Origin: Dimorphilus gyrociliatus
Lineage: Eukaryota; Annelida; Polychaeta; Dinophilidae
Assembly: GCA_904063045.1 (NCBI GenBank)
Contig: CAJFCJ010000001.1
Coordinates: forward strand, 813,501 to 877,500
Direction: 5' to 3'
Length of the DNA stretch: 64,000 bases
The notes beneath the pieces are model-generated. The model was not told the DNA's origin and searched no databases. It worked only from the letters and a program-made list of their open reading frames with translations. Shown here one piece after another: positions 22,984 through 32,083 of the stretch (position 1 is its first letter; each line of letters begins with the position of its first letter). Made by a program: the position numbers and the translations under genes.

Positions 22984-23365
22984 ACCAAAGTATATATGTA
23001 AAAAAATCTAATTGACATTTTGTAAAAACCATATCGTAATCGGAGAATTTCTAATCTAGGAAAAGTCACTGAGTATTTTCTTAATTTGATATGTCTGTAA
23101 ATTTTTTAGCTGACCTTTTTTTTATATAAAATTACAAAACTATTACAGTATATTGACTTTTTTCTTTCTATTTTTATCCAATAGTAAATAGAAAAAACTT
23201 GTAAATTCTACGAGACTACGAAAATCTCTTTTTTATATTTAAAAAACAATCTCTTTTCTAAATGTAACATATAAAATAACTTGTATAAATAGTGAAATAT
23301 ATTAAAAATTCTCCAAAGCTTATAATGTACTCTATAATAAAACTACAATACAAAGAACATCTAAC
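22211..23365. other. Intergenic region SLC10-type / MIX23
   Basis: Contains the presumed SLC10-type promoter, a (TA)n tract at about 22961-22982, and ACGGCCATTTTGAAAATG near 22612, which resembles a YY1-type element (AAAATGGCCGT on the other strand). The last small exon of MIX23 probably lies near 23220-23340 but could not be fixed. Confidence 0.45.
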
Positions 23366-24086
23366 CTTTTTTGTTCGATCATGGATTACTTCTTCTACAT
23401 CTAGTTCAGCCTTCATTAATCGTAACTGTATATAAGTGAATTATATGAAACTATACTAATGAGAATTTTACGCTAGTAAGAACAGAATTTGTATACAAAC
23501 TTTTCGTTGTTCTTTCCTCAAGCTATTCTTGAAAGAGTCATTTTCAGCATTATTATCATATTCACCATATAGTTTAGTGATTGTGTTTGCACTTTGTTCT
23601 ATGCACCGTTGAATACCTATTTTTCGGCTTTCGTGCGCCACTTTAAGCTGGATATGTATTCATTGTTTATGCTTATTCATCCTACTTTCATTACACTGAG
23701 AATATTTATTATACCTGTTTGTGGAATAGCTTGCAACCGTCTGCAGCATCAACTTTACTGGTAAAAGAATCGGTCGGAATAGTTGTATTCAATTTATGAA
23801 TAATCCTATCATCAATTGTTCGGAGTTTCTTCAGAATATCCTTTTCGGTTACAAAATAATAAAAACATATATAGTATTTTGACATTCAAACAAATGCCGA
23901 CCCCCACTAATTTATCGCCCAGTTAAAGTTATACTTTGTACACAAAGTAAATATTTTTAAGGGTTAAGACTCTAATTTTCTATTTAAAGAACAAAATTAG
24001 AAAAAGAAAACTTGGACAAGTACCTGAAACAAAGCAAATTCGTGGCATGGTAATACGTTTTTTTCTTCAATAGCAGGGGCTGCCAT
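23366..24086 (-). CDS. MIX23: MIX23 (CCDC58), mitochondrial intermembrane-space protein
   Basis: Four small exons in phase 0: 24086-24024, 23840-23715, 23647-23501 and 23425-23366, giving 132 residues so far (human 144). The sequence follows human MIX23/CCDC58 throughout: MAAPxxxEExxxxCHEFALFQ, then LKKLRTIDDRIIHKLNTTIP (human VMRTIDDRIVHELNTTVP), a cysteine-bearing helix RKIGIQRCIEQSANTITKL, and LRLMKAELDVEEVIHDRT (human LKWMQSELNVEEVVNDRS). MIX23 is a conserved twin-cysteine-type protein of the mitochondrial intermembrane space, imported by the MIA40 pathway and linked to protein import under stress. The final exon (human WKVFNERCRIHF) is unresolved: candidates after the donor at 23365 include an LWRIFN-like or a KRDCFLNIKK-like reading. 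Confidence 0.85.
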
Positions 24087-24815
24087 GTTTATTAAGAATG
24101 TATTACCAATTTATAAATTAAAAACTGGTGTTATTTTAATTTCAAATAACCTTGTTACAAATTCTCCCAACAAAAGAAACAGATTTTCACATTTACCAAG
24201 AATTTTATAATAAGTAAAATAAAGAGCTAAGCCAAATAACCTATATCATAATTCACAAGCGAAGATTGTAATATTCTATTACACAGTATTTACATGTCTG
24301 TAAATCATTTCTATTTTTCAAATTTACAAAGTCTGATAATACTAAAAACTTTAATTATACTTTATATAAGTATATGTATATATATTTATATATATAGACA
24401 GGTATACTTCTATATATTTAAAGATATATTATATTATATTATAAGTTCAATAGAATATTTTTTCATTATACTATTAAGAAAAGAACCTTGGATTTATATC
24501 AAAAGGAATTTTTTTTTACAAACGTTGAAATATCTTTCGTAAGAGTTTTGTCATACTTCTAAGCATAAATGAATTGATTAAATAGATATAAATATATATA
24601 TTTTACTAGGATAAAGTAATATTTTATTTGAAGAGTTTTTTTTACCAAAAATAAATCAATACGTATTCTTTTTTATTTATATAATAATTTATTGTTGTTT
24701 GTTATAAAAAGACTCATCTTTAATCTTGTAATATAGTGTATTAGTTAAAAAAAATTAGGTAAAAACTATGATAAATGCCGATATATTTTAAATACTCATG
24801 AGATAGTCTTTTAAA
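24087..24815. other. Intergenic region MIX23 / RBX2 copy A
   Basis: AT-rich with TA-type low complexity near 24366-24440. The plus-strand ORF at 24294-24542 is low-complexity I/Y/F-rich and not supported as a gene. Nothing else seen. Confidence 0.5.
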
Positions 24816-25285
24816 TTATTTTCCTACTCTTTGAATTCTCCATTCCTGTTGACAAAGCGGACATCTATTATTCTGCTTTACCCATAAGCTCATACAACAC
24901 AAATGAAATGAATGGTTGCAGTCCCCCCAAACGACTACACACTCTTCGTGTTTATTATCTGTTTGGCATCTCAAGCAAGCATCTGAAATTCGAATATTTT
25001 TTAAAATTATATTTTAAAAGAATGCTATTAGTTTTTTAATAAATAAAAAACGAATGAGATTTTATCAGAAATATTTAAATAAATATCATAATATTAAACT
25101 ACAATCTAAAGGGAAAAGTTAAATTTTTTTATTAAAACAACATATTTTCGCCCACCCATAAATTGAACACGACAAATTGCACACGTATCACGCTCTTCAT
25201 CCCATTTCCATGTAGCAATTGCATTCCACTTTTTTATTGTGAATAACTTATCTCCCGAAGATGAATTGGTTTCGTCAGTGTCCAT
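24816..25285 (-). CDS. RNF7: RBX2/RNF7-like RING protein, copy A
   Basis: Two exons, 25285-25156 and 24982-24816 (phase-1 intron), encode 98 residues. The protein is a RING-H2 finger of the ROC/RBX type: the TIKKWNAIATWKWD beta strand that inserts into the cullin, then CAICRVQFMDACLRC, WGDCNHSFH, and RCPLCQQEW, ending QRVGK. CLRCQ and CPLCQQ plus the C-terminal W-x-I/V-QR-I/V-GK identify RBX2 (RNF7/SAG) rather than RBX1. RBX2 docks the E2 on cullin-5 ubiquitin ligases and promotes neddylation. Compared with copy B (30228-30683), exon 1 is divergent (DEERDTC against DVECDTC) while most of exon 2 is identical at the DNA level. A TAGATGGC element lies about 70-80 bases upstream of the ATG. Confidence 0.92.
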
Positions 25286-25851
25286 TTATGAGATCAAATT
25301 TCGTTCCTCTAGTCCTATAAACAGTGTCCAATAGTAATTTTTGTTTTGAATATATAGATGGCTATTGACATTTAAGTGTCCTGAAAGCAGATAATATTAA
25401 ATGAGAAATTACTAAATAATTTAAGCAGTCTTGAAAGCTTAATTTTGAAAGAGGCAACTAAAGAAGCCTATGAACTAGACACTCAAATTTGTATAAGGAC
25501 TTTCTTTCTAAGAATTTTCAATACCTCAGAGCAGAGGTAAATCAATTACATATAATTTATTTATTTAAGTTAGTCTGGTATTAAATTCTAAATTCAGTTC
25601 ATTAGTGGTCAGTCGTATTTTTTGATAACGATATATTAATTTAGGAGATTTCTCTTGTTTATCTTCAAAATAAATTTAAATCTTTCATTAAAAAATTATT
25701 ATCAGGCACTAAATTATAAAAAAGGTTTGATTTAGCTTTAGTATATTTCATAAAATAGTTTATTATGAAATATAATTAACTTACGTAAAAAGTTGTTCCA
25801 TTTTTTAACAAATGCTTTTTATTCGATAAAGCTTTTTTCTTAGATTATTCT
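25286..25851. other. Divergent promoter region RBX2-A / DGCR6
   Basis: AT-rich, no coding exon. It holds the presumed promoters of the two divergent genes, including a TAGATGGC element at about 25355-25362. Confidence 0.45.
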
Positions 25852-26430
25852 ATGGATGAAAATCAAGAAGATCCGGAAATATTTGCTAAAAGACAAAAAA
25901 TGCATACGTCTTTCTTGAATAAATTAAACGAATATAAAATGGAAGTTGGATCTGATATTCAACAAAGGTTAACAGATGAATTATTATCGGGGCTGGCAAG
26001 TTCACTTCTCAATGATTCTGTTTTTGAGATATGCAGAACTTTAAGGGAGGTTCAACATTTGGAGGAGAAAAATTTATTTTCTTCAAGAGTAAAAATGGTA
26101 AATGAACAGGTTGTTTCAAAACAGGAAGTTATAAGTAAGCATCGGGAGAAAATTCAGTCTTGTTTATCTGAACCAGAAAACCTTCAAGCCGTTCAGGCGC
26201 AATGTGAAAAAGAAGCTAAAGAGTTTGATTTAAAATGTGAAGATGAATTGAAGAAGAAAGATATGCGCATAATAATGGAACTAGATCAAAAAGTTATGGA
26301 TCAACAAGTAACTCTGGAAAAGCTTGGTATTCCAGGCTTTTATGTAACAAATAAGGAAATTGAAATGCAAGTTCAGATGTGCTTATTAGAATTTATTTTA
26401 AAACTTCAAAACTCTCAGGAAAATGATTAA
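25852..26430 (+). CDS. DGCR6: DGCR6-like protein (gonadal family), intronless
   Basis: A single exon of 192 residues, mostly helical and coiled-coil. It follows DGCR6 along its length: RQKMHTSFLNKLNEY, then DIQQRLTDELLSGLASSLLN (human [20 protein letters not shown]), VFEICRTLREVQHLEEKNL (human VFEIVQGLLEIQHLTEKSL), and VMDQQVTLEKLGIPGFYVT (human VADQQSTLEKAGVAGFYVT). DGCR6 is a conserved metazoan protein (Drosophila gdl) without known enzymatic domain; the human gene lies in the 22q11 DiGeorge region. Length agrees with the family (about 200 residues). It lies between RBX2-A and the inositol monophosphatase gene with independent promoters. Confidence 0.9.
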   Translation: MDENQEDPEIFAKRQKMHTSFLNKLNEYKMEVGSDIQQRLTDELLSGLASSLLNDSVFEICRTLREVQHLEEKNLFSSRVKMVNEQVVSKQEVISKHREKIQSCLSEPENLQAVQAQCEKEAKEFDLKCEDELKKKDMRIIMELDQKVMDQQVTLEKLGIPGFYVTNKEIEMQVQMCLLEFILKLQNSQEND

Positions 26431-26830
26431 CAAATCACAAAATACGAAAATCACTTGTCAAAAAAATCTGGTCTTAATAGAAGTTTGAAAAAGTAGGATT
26501 ATTTCTATATTGAGAGTAATCCTTCGAATTTAGTTCGTAATATTAAAAAAAAACAATAAGTCGATTTCTTCTATTTTTATACATTTGCTAACAGTTTTTT
26601 CTTAGTGGATAATTTTTTGAAAGATTTTTCCTGCCATTTATGAACACTGAAAAGTTCTTCCTACGATGCATATTTCATTTTGTTTTCTCTAATATTTTTC
26701 AATTGTTAATTTTTAATAAATGTTCGTTTGAAAAAATTTTAAGCTGGTTCCTAGAGACAATTTTGCTTTTCTCTGACATTGTAAATTATCGAAAAGGTAA
26801 TTTAGAATTTTAAGGAATTTGCTTTTGAAA
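26431..26830. other. Intergenic region DGCR6 / IMPA
   Basis: 400 bases of AT-rich sequence with T-runs. Presumed DGCR6 3' end and inositol monophosphatase promoter; nothing else seen. Confidence 0.5.
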
Positions 26831-28145
26831 ATGGACCATGATATTGAGAATTATTATAGGACTGCAGAAAAACTTTGCAGACATGCAGGAGAGGTATAAT
26901 TTCTTAGCAAAATATAAGATTTGCGGCTTTTGAAGCAATGTTTATTTTCGTTATATTATCGCTCAATAGGTAATTAAAGAGGCCTTTTACCAAGACAAGC
27001 TTGTTGAACAAAAATCAAGTATTGGTGATTTAGTAACCGAAACCGATAAGAAAGTAGAGGATATGGTCGTCCGTAAGCTCTTGGAAATTTTTCCTTCTCA
27101 TGAGTATGCTTTTCCCAAAGTTTCATAAAAGTACAATTTCACAAGTATACTGCTTCATTTAGATTCATTGGCGAAGAGAATACTGCAGCCGGTAAAGAAA
27201 ATATATTGTCTGATAAACCTACTTGGGTTATTGATCCAATTGATGGAACTAATAATTTTGTTCACAGGTGACACACTTTATTAAATTTTATAGATGTTTT
27301 TTTTTAATTTGCCTCTTACTTATATAGATTTCCTTTTGTCTGTATTTCTGTCGGTCTACTCATAGAAAAAAAACCGGTCGTGGGAATTATCTATAATCCG
27401 ATTACAGATGAATATTATCATGCTATTAAAGGACAAGGAGCCTTTTGCAATGGAGAGCGAATACACGTCAAAAAGACTGAGGGTAAATAGGTTTACTATT
27501 AACGAATAAAATTTCGCTTTTTTATACAGTATTTAATTGCAATTTAAAAACAGAATTGAAGGATGCTCTCCTCTGTACTGAATTTGGATCTAGCAGAGAT
27601 AAGGACATACTGGATGTTAAATTGGGTAATATGAGAAAGATAATAGATTATGTTCATGGGTAATTATTCGTATAAACTGCTTTATTATAACTCTATCTCA
27701 ACAACGCATCGATTGAATAATTATAGGATACGAACCTTAGGGTCAGCTGCTTTACATATGTGCTTAGTGGCCAAAGCAGCTTCCGACGTTTATTTTAGTT
27801 TCGGAATACATATTTGGGACTTTACTGCAGGTTATCTGATTGTTCAAGAAGCTGGTGGTTGCGTTATTGACACAGCAGGTTTTCATATTTTACTTGCGAA
27901 AAAACTTGAATCTCCTAACAAACTATCAACATTAATAGTTATTTTTCGAATATTTAATCTTATAAAAAATCATACAACTGATAGTTGTGTAGAACTAAAT
28001 TTTTAATTTAGGTGAATCCACACTAAAAACAAACGCTATGAATGACTAGGTAATTAACTTAATATAAACTTAATATATATCGTTATTCGAAAAGTGACAA
28101 CGTTTGTCTGTCAATTTTTTTTTTGGGTATTCTATGATTTGCACT

Positions 28146-28184
<39 letters not shown>

Positions 28185-28816
28185 ATATTTATATACATAT
28201 ATATGTATATAAGAGACACTCTTTGTAACATATTTTAAACTTCTTAGAGAAGGATTACTCTACTGTTTGCTTTCATTCGTTGCCGAAACAATTTATAAAC
28301 AAACCAGATAATTAAATTAATCATTACTTGATAATTAATCCTACGTCCCTGTATATTATCAATACAGAATAAGAATGCTTGGTTCGGCTGCAATGAATAT
28401 TACGCAAATAGCTAGAGGAAGCGTAGATGCCTATTTTGAATACGGTACACATTGCTGGGATATCGCAGCTGGGGTAATAATACTGACTGAAGCTGGTGGA
28501 TGTGCTCTCGATACAGCAGGTGGTTGCATCTTCCTTTCTGATTAATAAGTGCTTCAAAAAACCTGGACAAATTTTCTTTTTTTATTTTAGAAATAATCAC
28601 ACTTTTTGAAATTCACTTTCATTTTTTCTACTAACTCTTAATCTTTAAGGAATTAATTATTTAAAATCCTAAATGCATAACTATTAGTAAAAATAATAGT
28701 ATATTTCAGGAGGTGAAGTGGACCTTATGAGTCGCAGAATTTTGTGCGCTGGTACGCCTCAATTGGCTCATGCTCTTTCAAAGATGTTGAAGCAAATCGA
28801 ACTAGAACGTGACTAA
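26831..28816 (+). CDS. IMPA1: Inositol monophosphatase with duplicated alternative exon 6
   Basis: Exons 26831-26893, 26970-27103, 27163-27267, 27328-27482, 27554-27659, then either 27727-27878 (6a) or 28368-28519 (6b), then 28710-28816; 273 residues with either exon 6 (human IMPA1 277). All metal-site motifs of the lithium-sensitive phosphatase family are present: [17 protein letters not shown] (catalytic Glu70 equivalent), [14 protein letters not shown] (Asp90/Ile/Asp93 motif), and WD in HIWDF or HCWDI (Asp220 equivalent), with DLMSRRIL near the C-terminus. The enzyme hydrolyses inositol monophosphates to free inositol, the last step of phosphoinositide recycling. Exon 6b keeps the family pattern [10 protein letters not shown] (human YYEMGIHCWD), whereas 6a has [10 protein letters not shown], replacing the substrate-contacting Glu213 equivalent with Ser. 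Phases force the two exons to be mutually exclusive. Confidence 0.92.
27727..27878 (+). other. IMPA1: Alternative exon 6a of inositol monophosphatase
   Basis: 152-nt exon between TTATAG and GTTTTC, entering in phase 2. It encodes [20 protein letters not shown], then [12 protein letters not shown] and [11 protein letters not shown]. The Asp220 equivalent is kept; positions equivalent to human Glu213 and Cys218 are Ser and Ile. Homologous along its whole length to exon 6b. Confidence 0.85.
28148..28182. repeat. (TA)n tract inside the IMPA alternative-exon intron
   Basis: TA dinucleotide run of about 33 bases in the 489-base spacer between exons 6a and 6b, followed by TACATATATATG-like sequence able to form a local hairpin. 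Confidence 0.8.
28368..28519 (+). other. IMPA1: Alternative exon 6b of inositol monophosphatase
   Basis: 152-nt exon between ATACAG and GTGGTT, entering in phase 2 exactly as 6a. It encodes [20 protein letters not shown], then [12 protein letters not shown] and [11 protein letters not shown]. It keeps the family Glu, His, Cys and Asp of the active-site strand, so this is the canonical version. Confidence 0.85.
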
Positions 28817-29278
28817 GAAAATTGTAAATAGCTAGAGAAGTAGTTTGATAGTGTGTCTGTTAGTAATATCAAATATTGATAATATGAGACAACTCGAGTG
28901 AAAAGCTACAATACAATTCAGCACGAGTACTCTTATGTTAAAAATATATCTAAGGTATTCGTTTTTCAACACATTCTTGAATAATTTTAATACAAACTCT
29001 AACTTATTTATTTAAAAGTAACTTTGAGATAGCAAATGTTTTTTATTTGTATTAATAGCGGGAAATCAGGCACAGAGCCACCTAGATTTTCATTGAACAT
29101 ATTCAGCGCAGGCAAATTTCCGGTTCCGGGTCTTACTACTCATAACTACTCAATATCTTTATTCAAGAAAAAGTTGCCTTTTTAATACGGTGAGTTATAA
29201 AATACTCAAAAATTCGATACATTGAGCGCAATTTCGTATTCGTTACGAACAGCTGTTACATTTAATAGATTTCAAATT
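28817..29278. other. Intergenic region IMPA / TMEM230
   Basis: IMPA 3' flank and TMEM230 5' flank. The reading frame of TMEM230 is open upstream to 29222 without another ATG, so a 5' exon is possible but not needed. Nothing else seen. Confidence 0.45.
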
Positions 29279-29626
29279 ATGACCATTCGCGAAAGAATGT
29301 CGACAGAGAAGACCAAGTATTATCGTTTAAAAGAGACATCAGAGGGATATGTTGATCTTAGGTTTGAGCAACAAATCAAACGTCCTATTCCTTATCGGGC
29401 TATCCTGTTAGCTGTTGCTCTATTTACTTGTGGAACGTTTTTTCTAGTCATAGGCGGTATGCTGGTTGGTGGTCTCATTGCCGAAGAATATAAAGATAGA
29501 ACATGGCCTGTACTCTTCCTAGGAGCGATTATGTTCATACCAGGAGCCTATCACGTAAGGCTAGCATATTTGGCTTACAAAGGATATGACGGTTACAGCT
29601 TTGACGATATACCTACATTTGAGTGA
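29279..29626 (+). CDS. TMEM230: TMEM230, two-pass vesicle membrane protein
   Basis: A single exon gives 115 residues from the ATG at 29279. It matches TMEM230 closely: KTKYYRLKETSEGYVDLRF (human KVKYSRLSSTDDGYIDLQF), IPYRAILLAVALFTCGTFF (human IPYKAIALATVLFLIGAFL), a second helix with VLFLGAIMFIPGAYHVRLAY (human [20 protein letters not shown]), and the terminal YDGYSFDDIPTFE (human YRGYSYDDIPDFD). TMEM230 is a small protein of synaptic and secretory vesicles and endosomes, involved in vesicle trafficking. A second in-frame ATG (29297) would give MSTEKTKYY and is equally plausible. Confidence 0.93.
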   Translation: MTIRERMSTEKTKYYRLKETSEGYVDLRFEQQIKRPIPYRAILLAVALFTCGTFFLVIGGMLVGGLIAEEYKDRTWPVLFLGAIMFIPGAYHVRLAYLAYKGYDGYSFDDIPTFE

Positions 29627-30227
29627 TTTTTTTGTAATTTACCAACTCTTAACTGTCAAGTTTACTTGAAATCTTTTAAATGCCAGTATAAATTCACTTA
29701 TGTAAAAAGAGTTTGTATCTATTTGTAAAATAATGTTGATTATGCTATTTACCGAAGCAGAAATTAATGGTATTACTACAATGTTGAGTTTGACTTCACT
29801 TCTAAAATTTGACTTTTAACAGAAGCAAATTGATTATTCATAACTTTTTATTTGGCAAGCAAATTTTATTACTCGCGATGAATCGCCTTTAATTAACCTT
29901 TAATCATTAATAAATTAATATTACAATCTTTTGACAAATAAAATTAGTGTGTAAATATTCTTCAATAATAAAAGTAAGCCATCAGTCACTAGTGAGTTTC
30001 CTGTAAATGTTGATAAAATCTCTAAAGGTATCGTTTTGTTTATAATTTTCTTACAAAATCGACTTTCAAATGCCCAAGGAAGTTTAAATATTTCTCAAAA
30101 GTTTTATTATAAAAAGAGTGTTTCTTTAAATCACATAACATTCTTTTAAATTCGAAAAAGAATAATTCATGATACGTAAATACTATTGTAATTGCTTGTG
30201 ACGAGAGAATCTAAAGCAATCTGCAAT
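29627..30227. other. Intergenic region TMEM230 / RBX2 copy B
   Basis: Converging 3' ends of TMEM230 (+) and RBX2-B (-). AT-rich with AATAAA-like signals near 29967. No coding exon seen. Confidence 0.5.
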
Positions 30228-30683
30228 TTATTTTCCTACTCTTTGAATTCTCCATTCCTGTTGACAAAGCGGACATCTATTATTCTGCTTTACCCATAAG
30301 CTCATACAACACAAATGAAATGAATGGTTGCACTCTCCCCAAACGACCACACACTCTTCTTGTTTGTTATCTGTTTGGCATCTCAAGCAGGCGTCTGAAA
30401 TTTGAATTTTTTTGTTTAATAATATCTTCAGACGATATTATAAAATCTTTAAAGCAATTTCAATTAAAAATGATAGAATAGTTGTAAATTTAATCGAATT
30501 AAACGAAAATAGAAATAGGGTAAGATCTTGAAATATCTCATATTATCACTCACCCATGACTTGAACTCGACAAATTGCGCATGTATCACATTCTACATCC
30601 CATTTCCACATCGCTACCGCATTCCACTTTTTAATTGTGAACAATTTCTCTCCTGAGGATTGATTATTATCATCGGTGTCCAT
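30228..30683 (-). CDS. RNF7: RBX2/RNF7-like RING protein, copy B
   Basis: Two exons, 30683-30554 and 30394-30228 with a phase-1 intron, encode 98 residues, the same structure as copy A. The protein is nearer to vertebrate RNF7: [20 protein letters not shown] (human [20 protein letters not shown]), then [19 protein letters not shown], and CPLCQQEW ending QRVGK. All zinc ligands of the RING-H2 finger are present. It should be the E2-docking subunit of cullin-5-type ubiquitin ligases. The last 105 bases of the coding region are identical to copy A, while exon 1 differs at roughly a quarter of positions. A TTAGATGGCGG element lies about 70 bases upstream of the ATG (30751-30761), similar to that of copy A. 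Confidence 0.93.
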
Positions 30684-31580
30684 GTCTGGAGGTAAAATTT
30701 CGTTATTCCGCCCTAACTATCAACAAAAACGTATTCTAACTAGAACCTCTTTAGATGGCGGTATAGTCTAGACCGGATGTAAAAGATGGAACAGTTTAAA
30801 AGTATTAAACTAATATTTTCTTACCACTACATTTGTCTGTGAGAAGATGATATTATAGGCTATAAAGTTATTACTTGATCTCTTTCATGTAAATGTTAGT
30901 TTATGAACTACGTCTAAGCAATATAAGATCACTTGTCGTATTAGTATTAATAATATTGTTGTGTGGAAAAACAAGACTTTTCGTAATAAAATTAAACTTC
31001 TTGAGATTATTTTGAGCGGTTGGTATTTTCAAATCATTCATAACTGACTTTAAGATCTCCCATCAACAATTTATTTAAAAATTTACTGATATGAATTGTA
31101 TTTCATTACCCAACTATTATTTTGCATTTCATAACACTGATTGATAATTATAAAATAGCATTCTAAAGTTTAATTTATAACTGTGGATTCTTGAACGCTG
31201 ATAATGTGCTTTTTCTTTGAATACATATTATCGCTCTGCTAATATATTTTTGCAGAATAGAACATTAATAATTAATAGCTGGAGCGATACTTTTTGAACA
31301 TGTATAAAAGAACAAAACAATTTAGTTCTTTATTTTTTAAATAACTACAATGAAAATTATTTATTGTTATTATGCATTTACAAATTTATCAACAATTACA
31401 AAATAATTTAATTAAACTGATGTGAAGACTTCCGTAGAGTTAAAAACTTATATTTTTTTGAAAAATATATTTTTAGAGGAACGATTTAATAATCCTCGGG
31501 AACATCTGAAGTTTAAAACGAACCTTTGTCTCACTGGAAATTAATTAACAAAAAAATTTCTTAGCTCCATATAAATTTGT
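30684..31580. other. Intergenic region RBX2-B / EMC5
   Basis: Presumed RBX2-B promoter next to its gene, then AT-rich sequence up to the EMC5 3' end. No coding exon supported. Confidence 0.5.
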
Positions 31581-32083
31581 CTAGTCATTTGAATTTAAGG
31601 CTGATCTGCCGTTGGCTTTTTTTGAAACAAAGAATTTCGCTCCACGATGCGCGAATGTATAAAAAGCTGGACGATTTGTTAATGTTTCCCAAGTCTTATT
31701 GTCTAACTCAGCTCCTACTTTGATATCCCGAAATGTTCCAGCAACGCTGACGACTCCATAGCAAGCTAAGAGTGTTCCAATGATACATTGTAAAACGACA
31801 TCTCCTGGCAATCTAGTTGCATCTTTTTCGGTCAATCTTACATATGTTCGATCTAAAAAGAAGTAAAATTAAATAGTAATAAAATTTGGAGATGAACAAT
31901 CATGATGAAGGTTCATGATGAATTAACGAATTTTAAGAACTAAACGAAATAAATGGAGAAAACGTGATAAAAAATATTAGTCGGCGATCTCATCTTAAAC
32001 TTACGTTGTGCGGCAGAGTAGGCTGCATGGAATAGAATAATTAATCCACTAATAAGTATTAGTTTATCACGACGATTTCCCAT
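31581..32083 (-). CDS. MMGT1: EMC5/MMGT1, ER membrane complex subunit 5
   Basis: Two exons, 32083-32005 and 31852-31581, joined in phase 1, encode 116 residues. It follows MMGT1/EMC5: first membrane helix LILISGLIILFHAAYSAAQ (human LVGIGLFALAHAAFSAAQ), then HRTYVRLTEKD (human HRSYMRLTEKE), LPGDVVLQ, second helix with CYGVVSVAGTFRDI (human CYGIVHIAGEFKDM), and NKTWETLTNRPAFYTFAHRG (human [20 protein letters not shown]). EMC5 is a core membrane subunit of the ER membrane protein complex, which inserts transmembrane helices; it was first described as a magnesium transporter. The tail after HRG is shorter than in human. Confidence 0.93.

Noticed and set aside
28362-28560. Exon 6b as the start of a second, separate inositol monophosphatase gene
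   Set aside because: There is only one set of exons 1-5 and one terminal exon; phases of 6a and 6b match both shared neighbours, which fits alternative exons of one gene.
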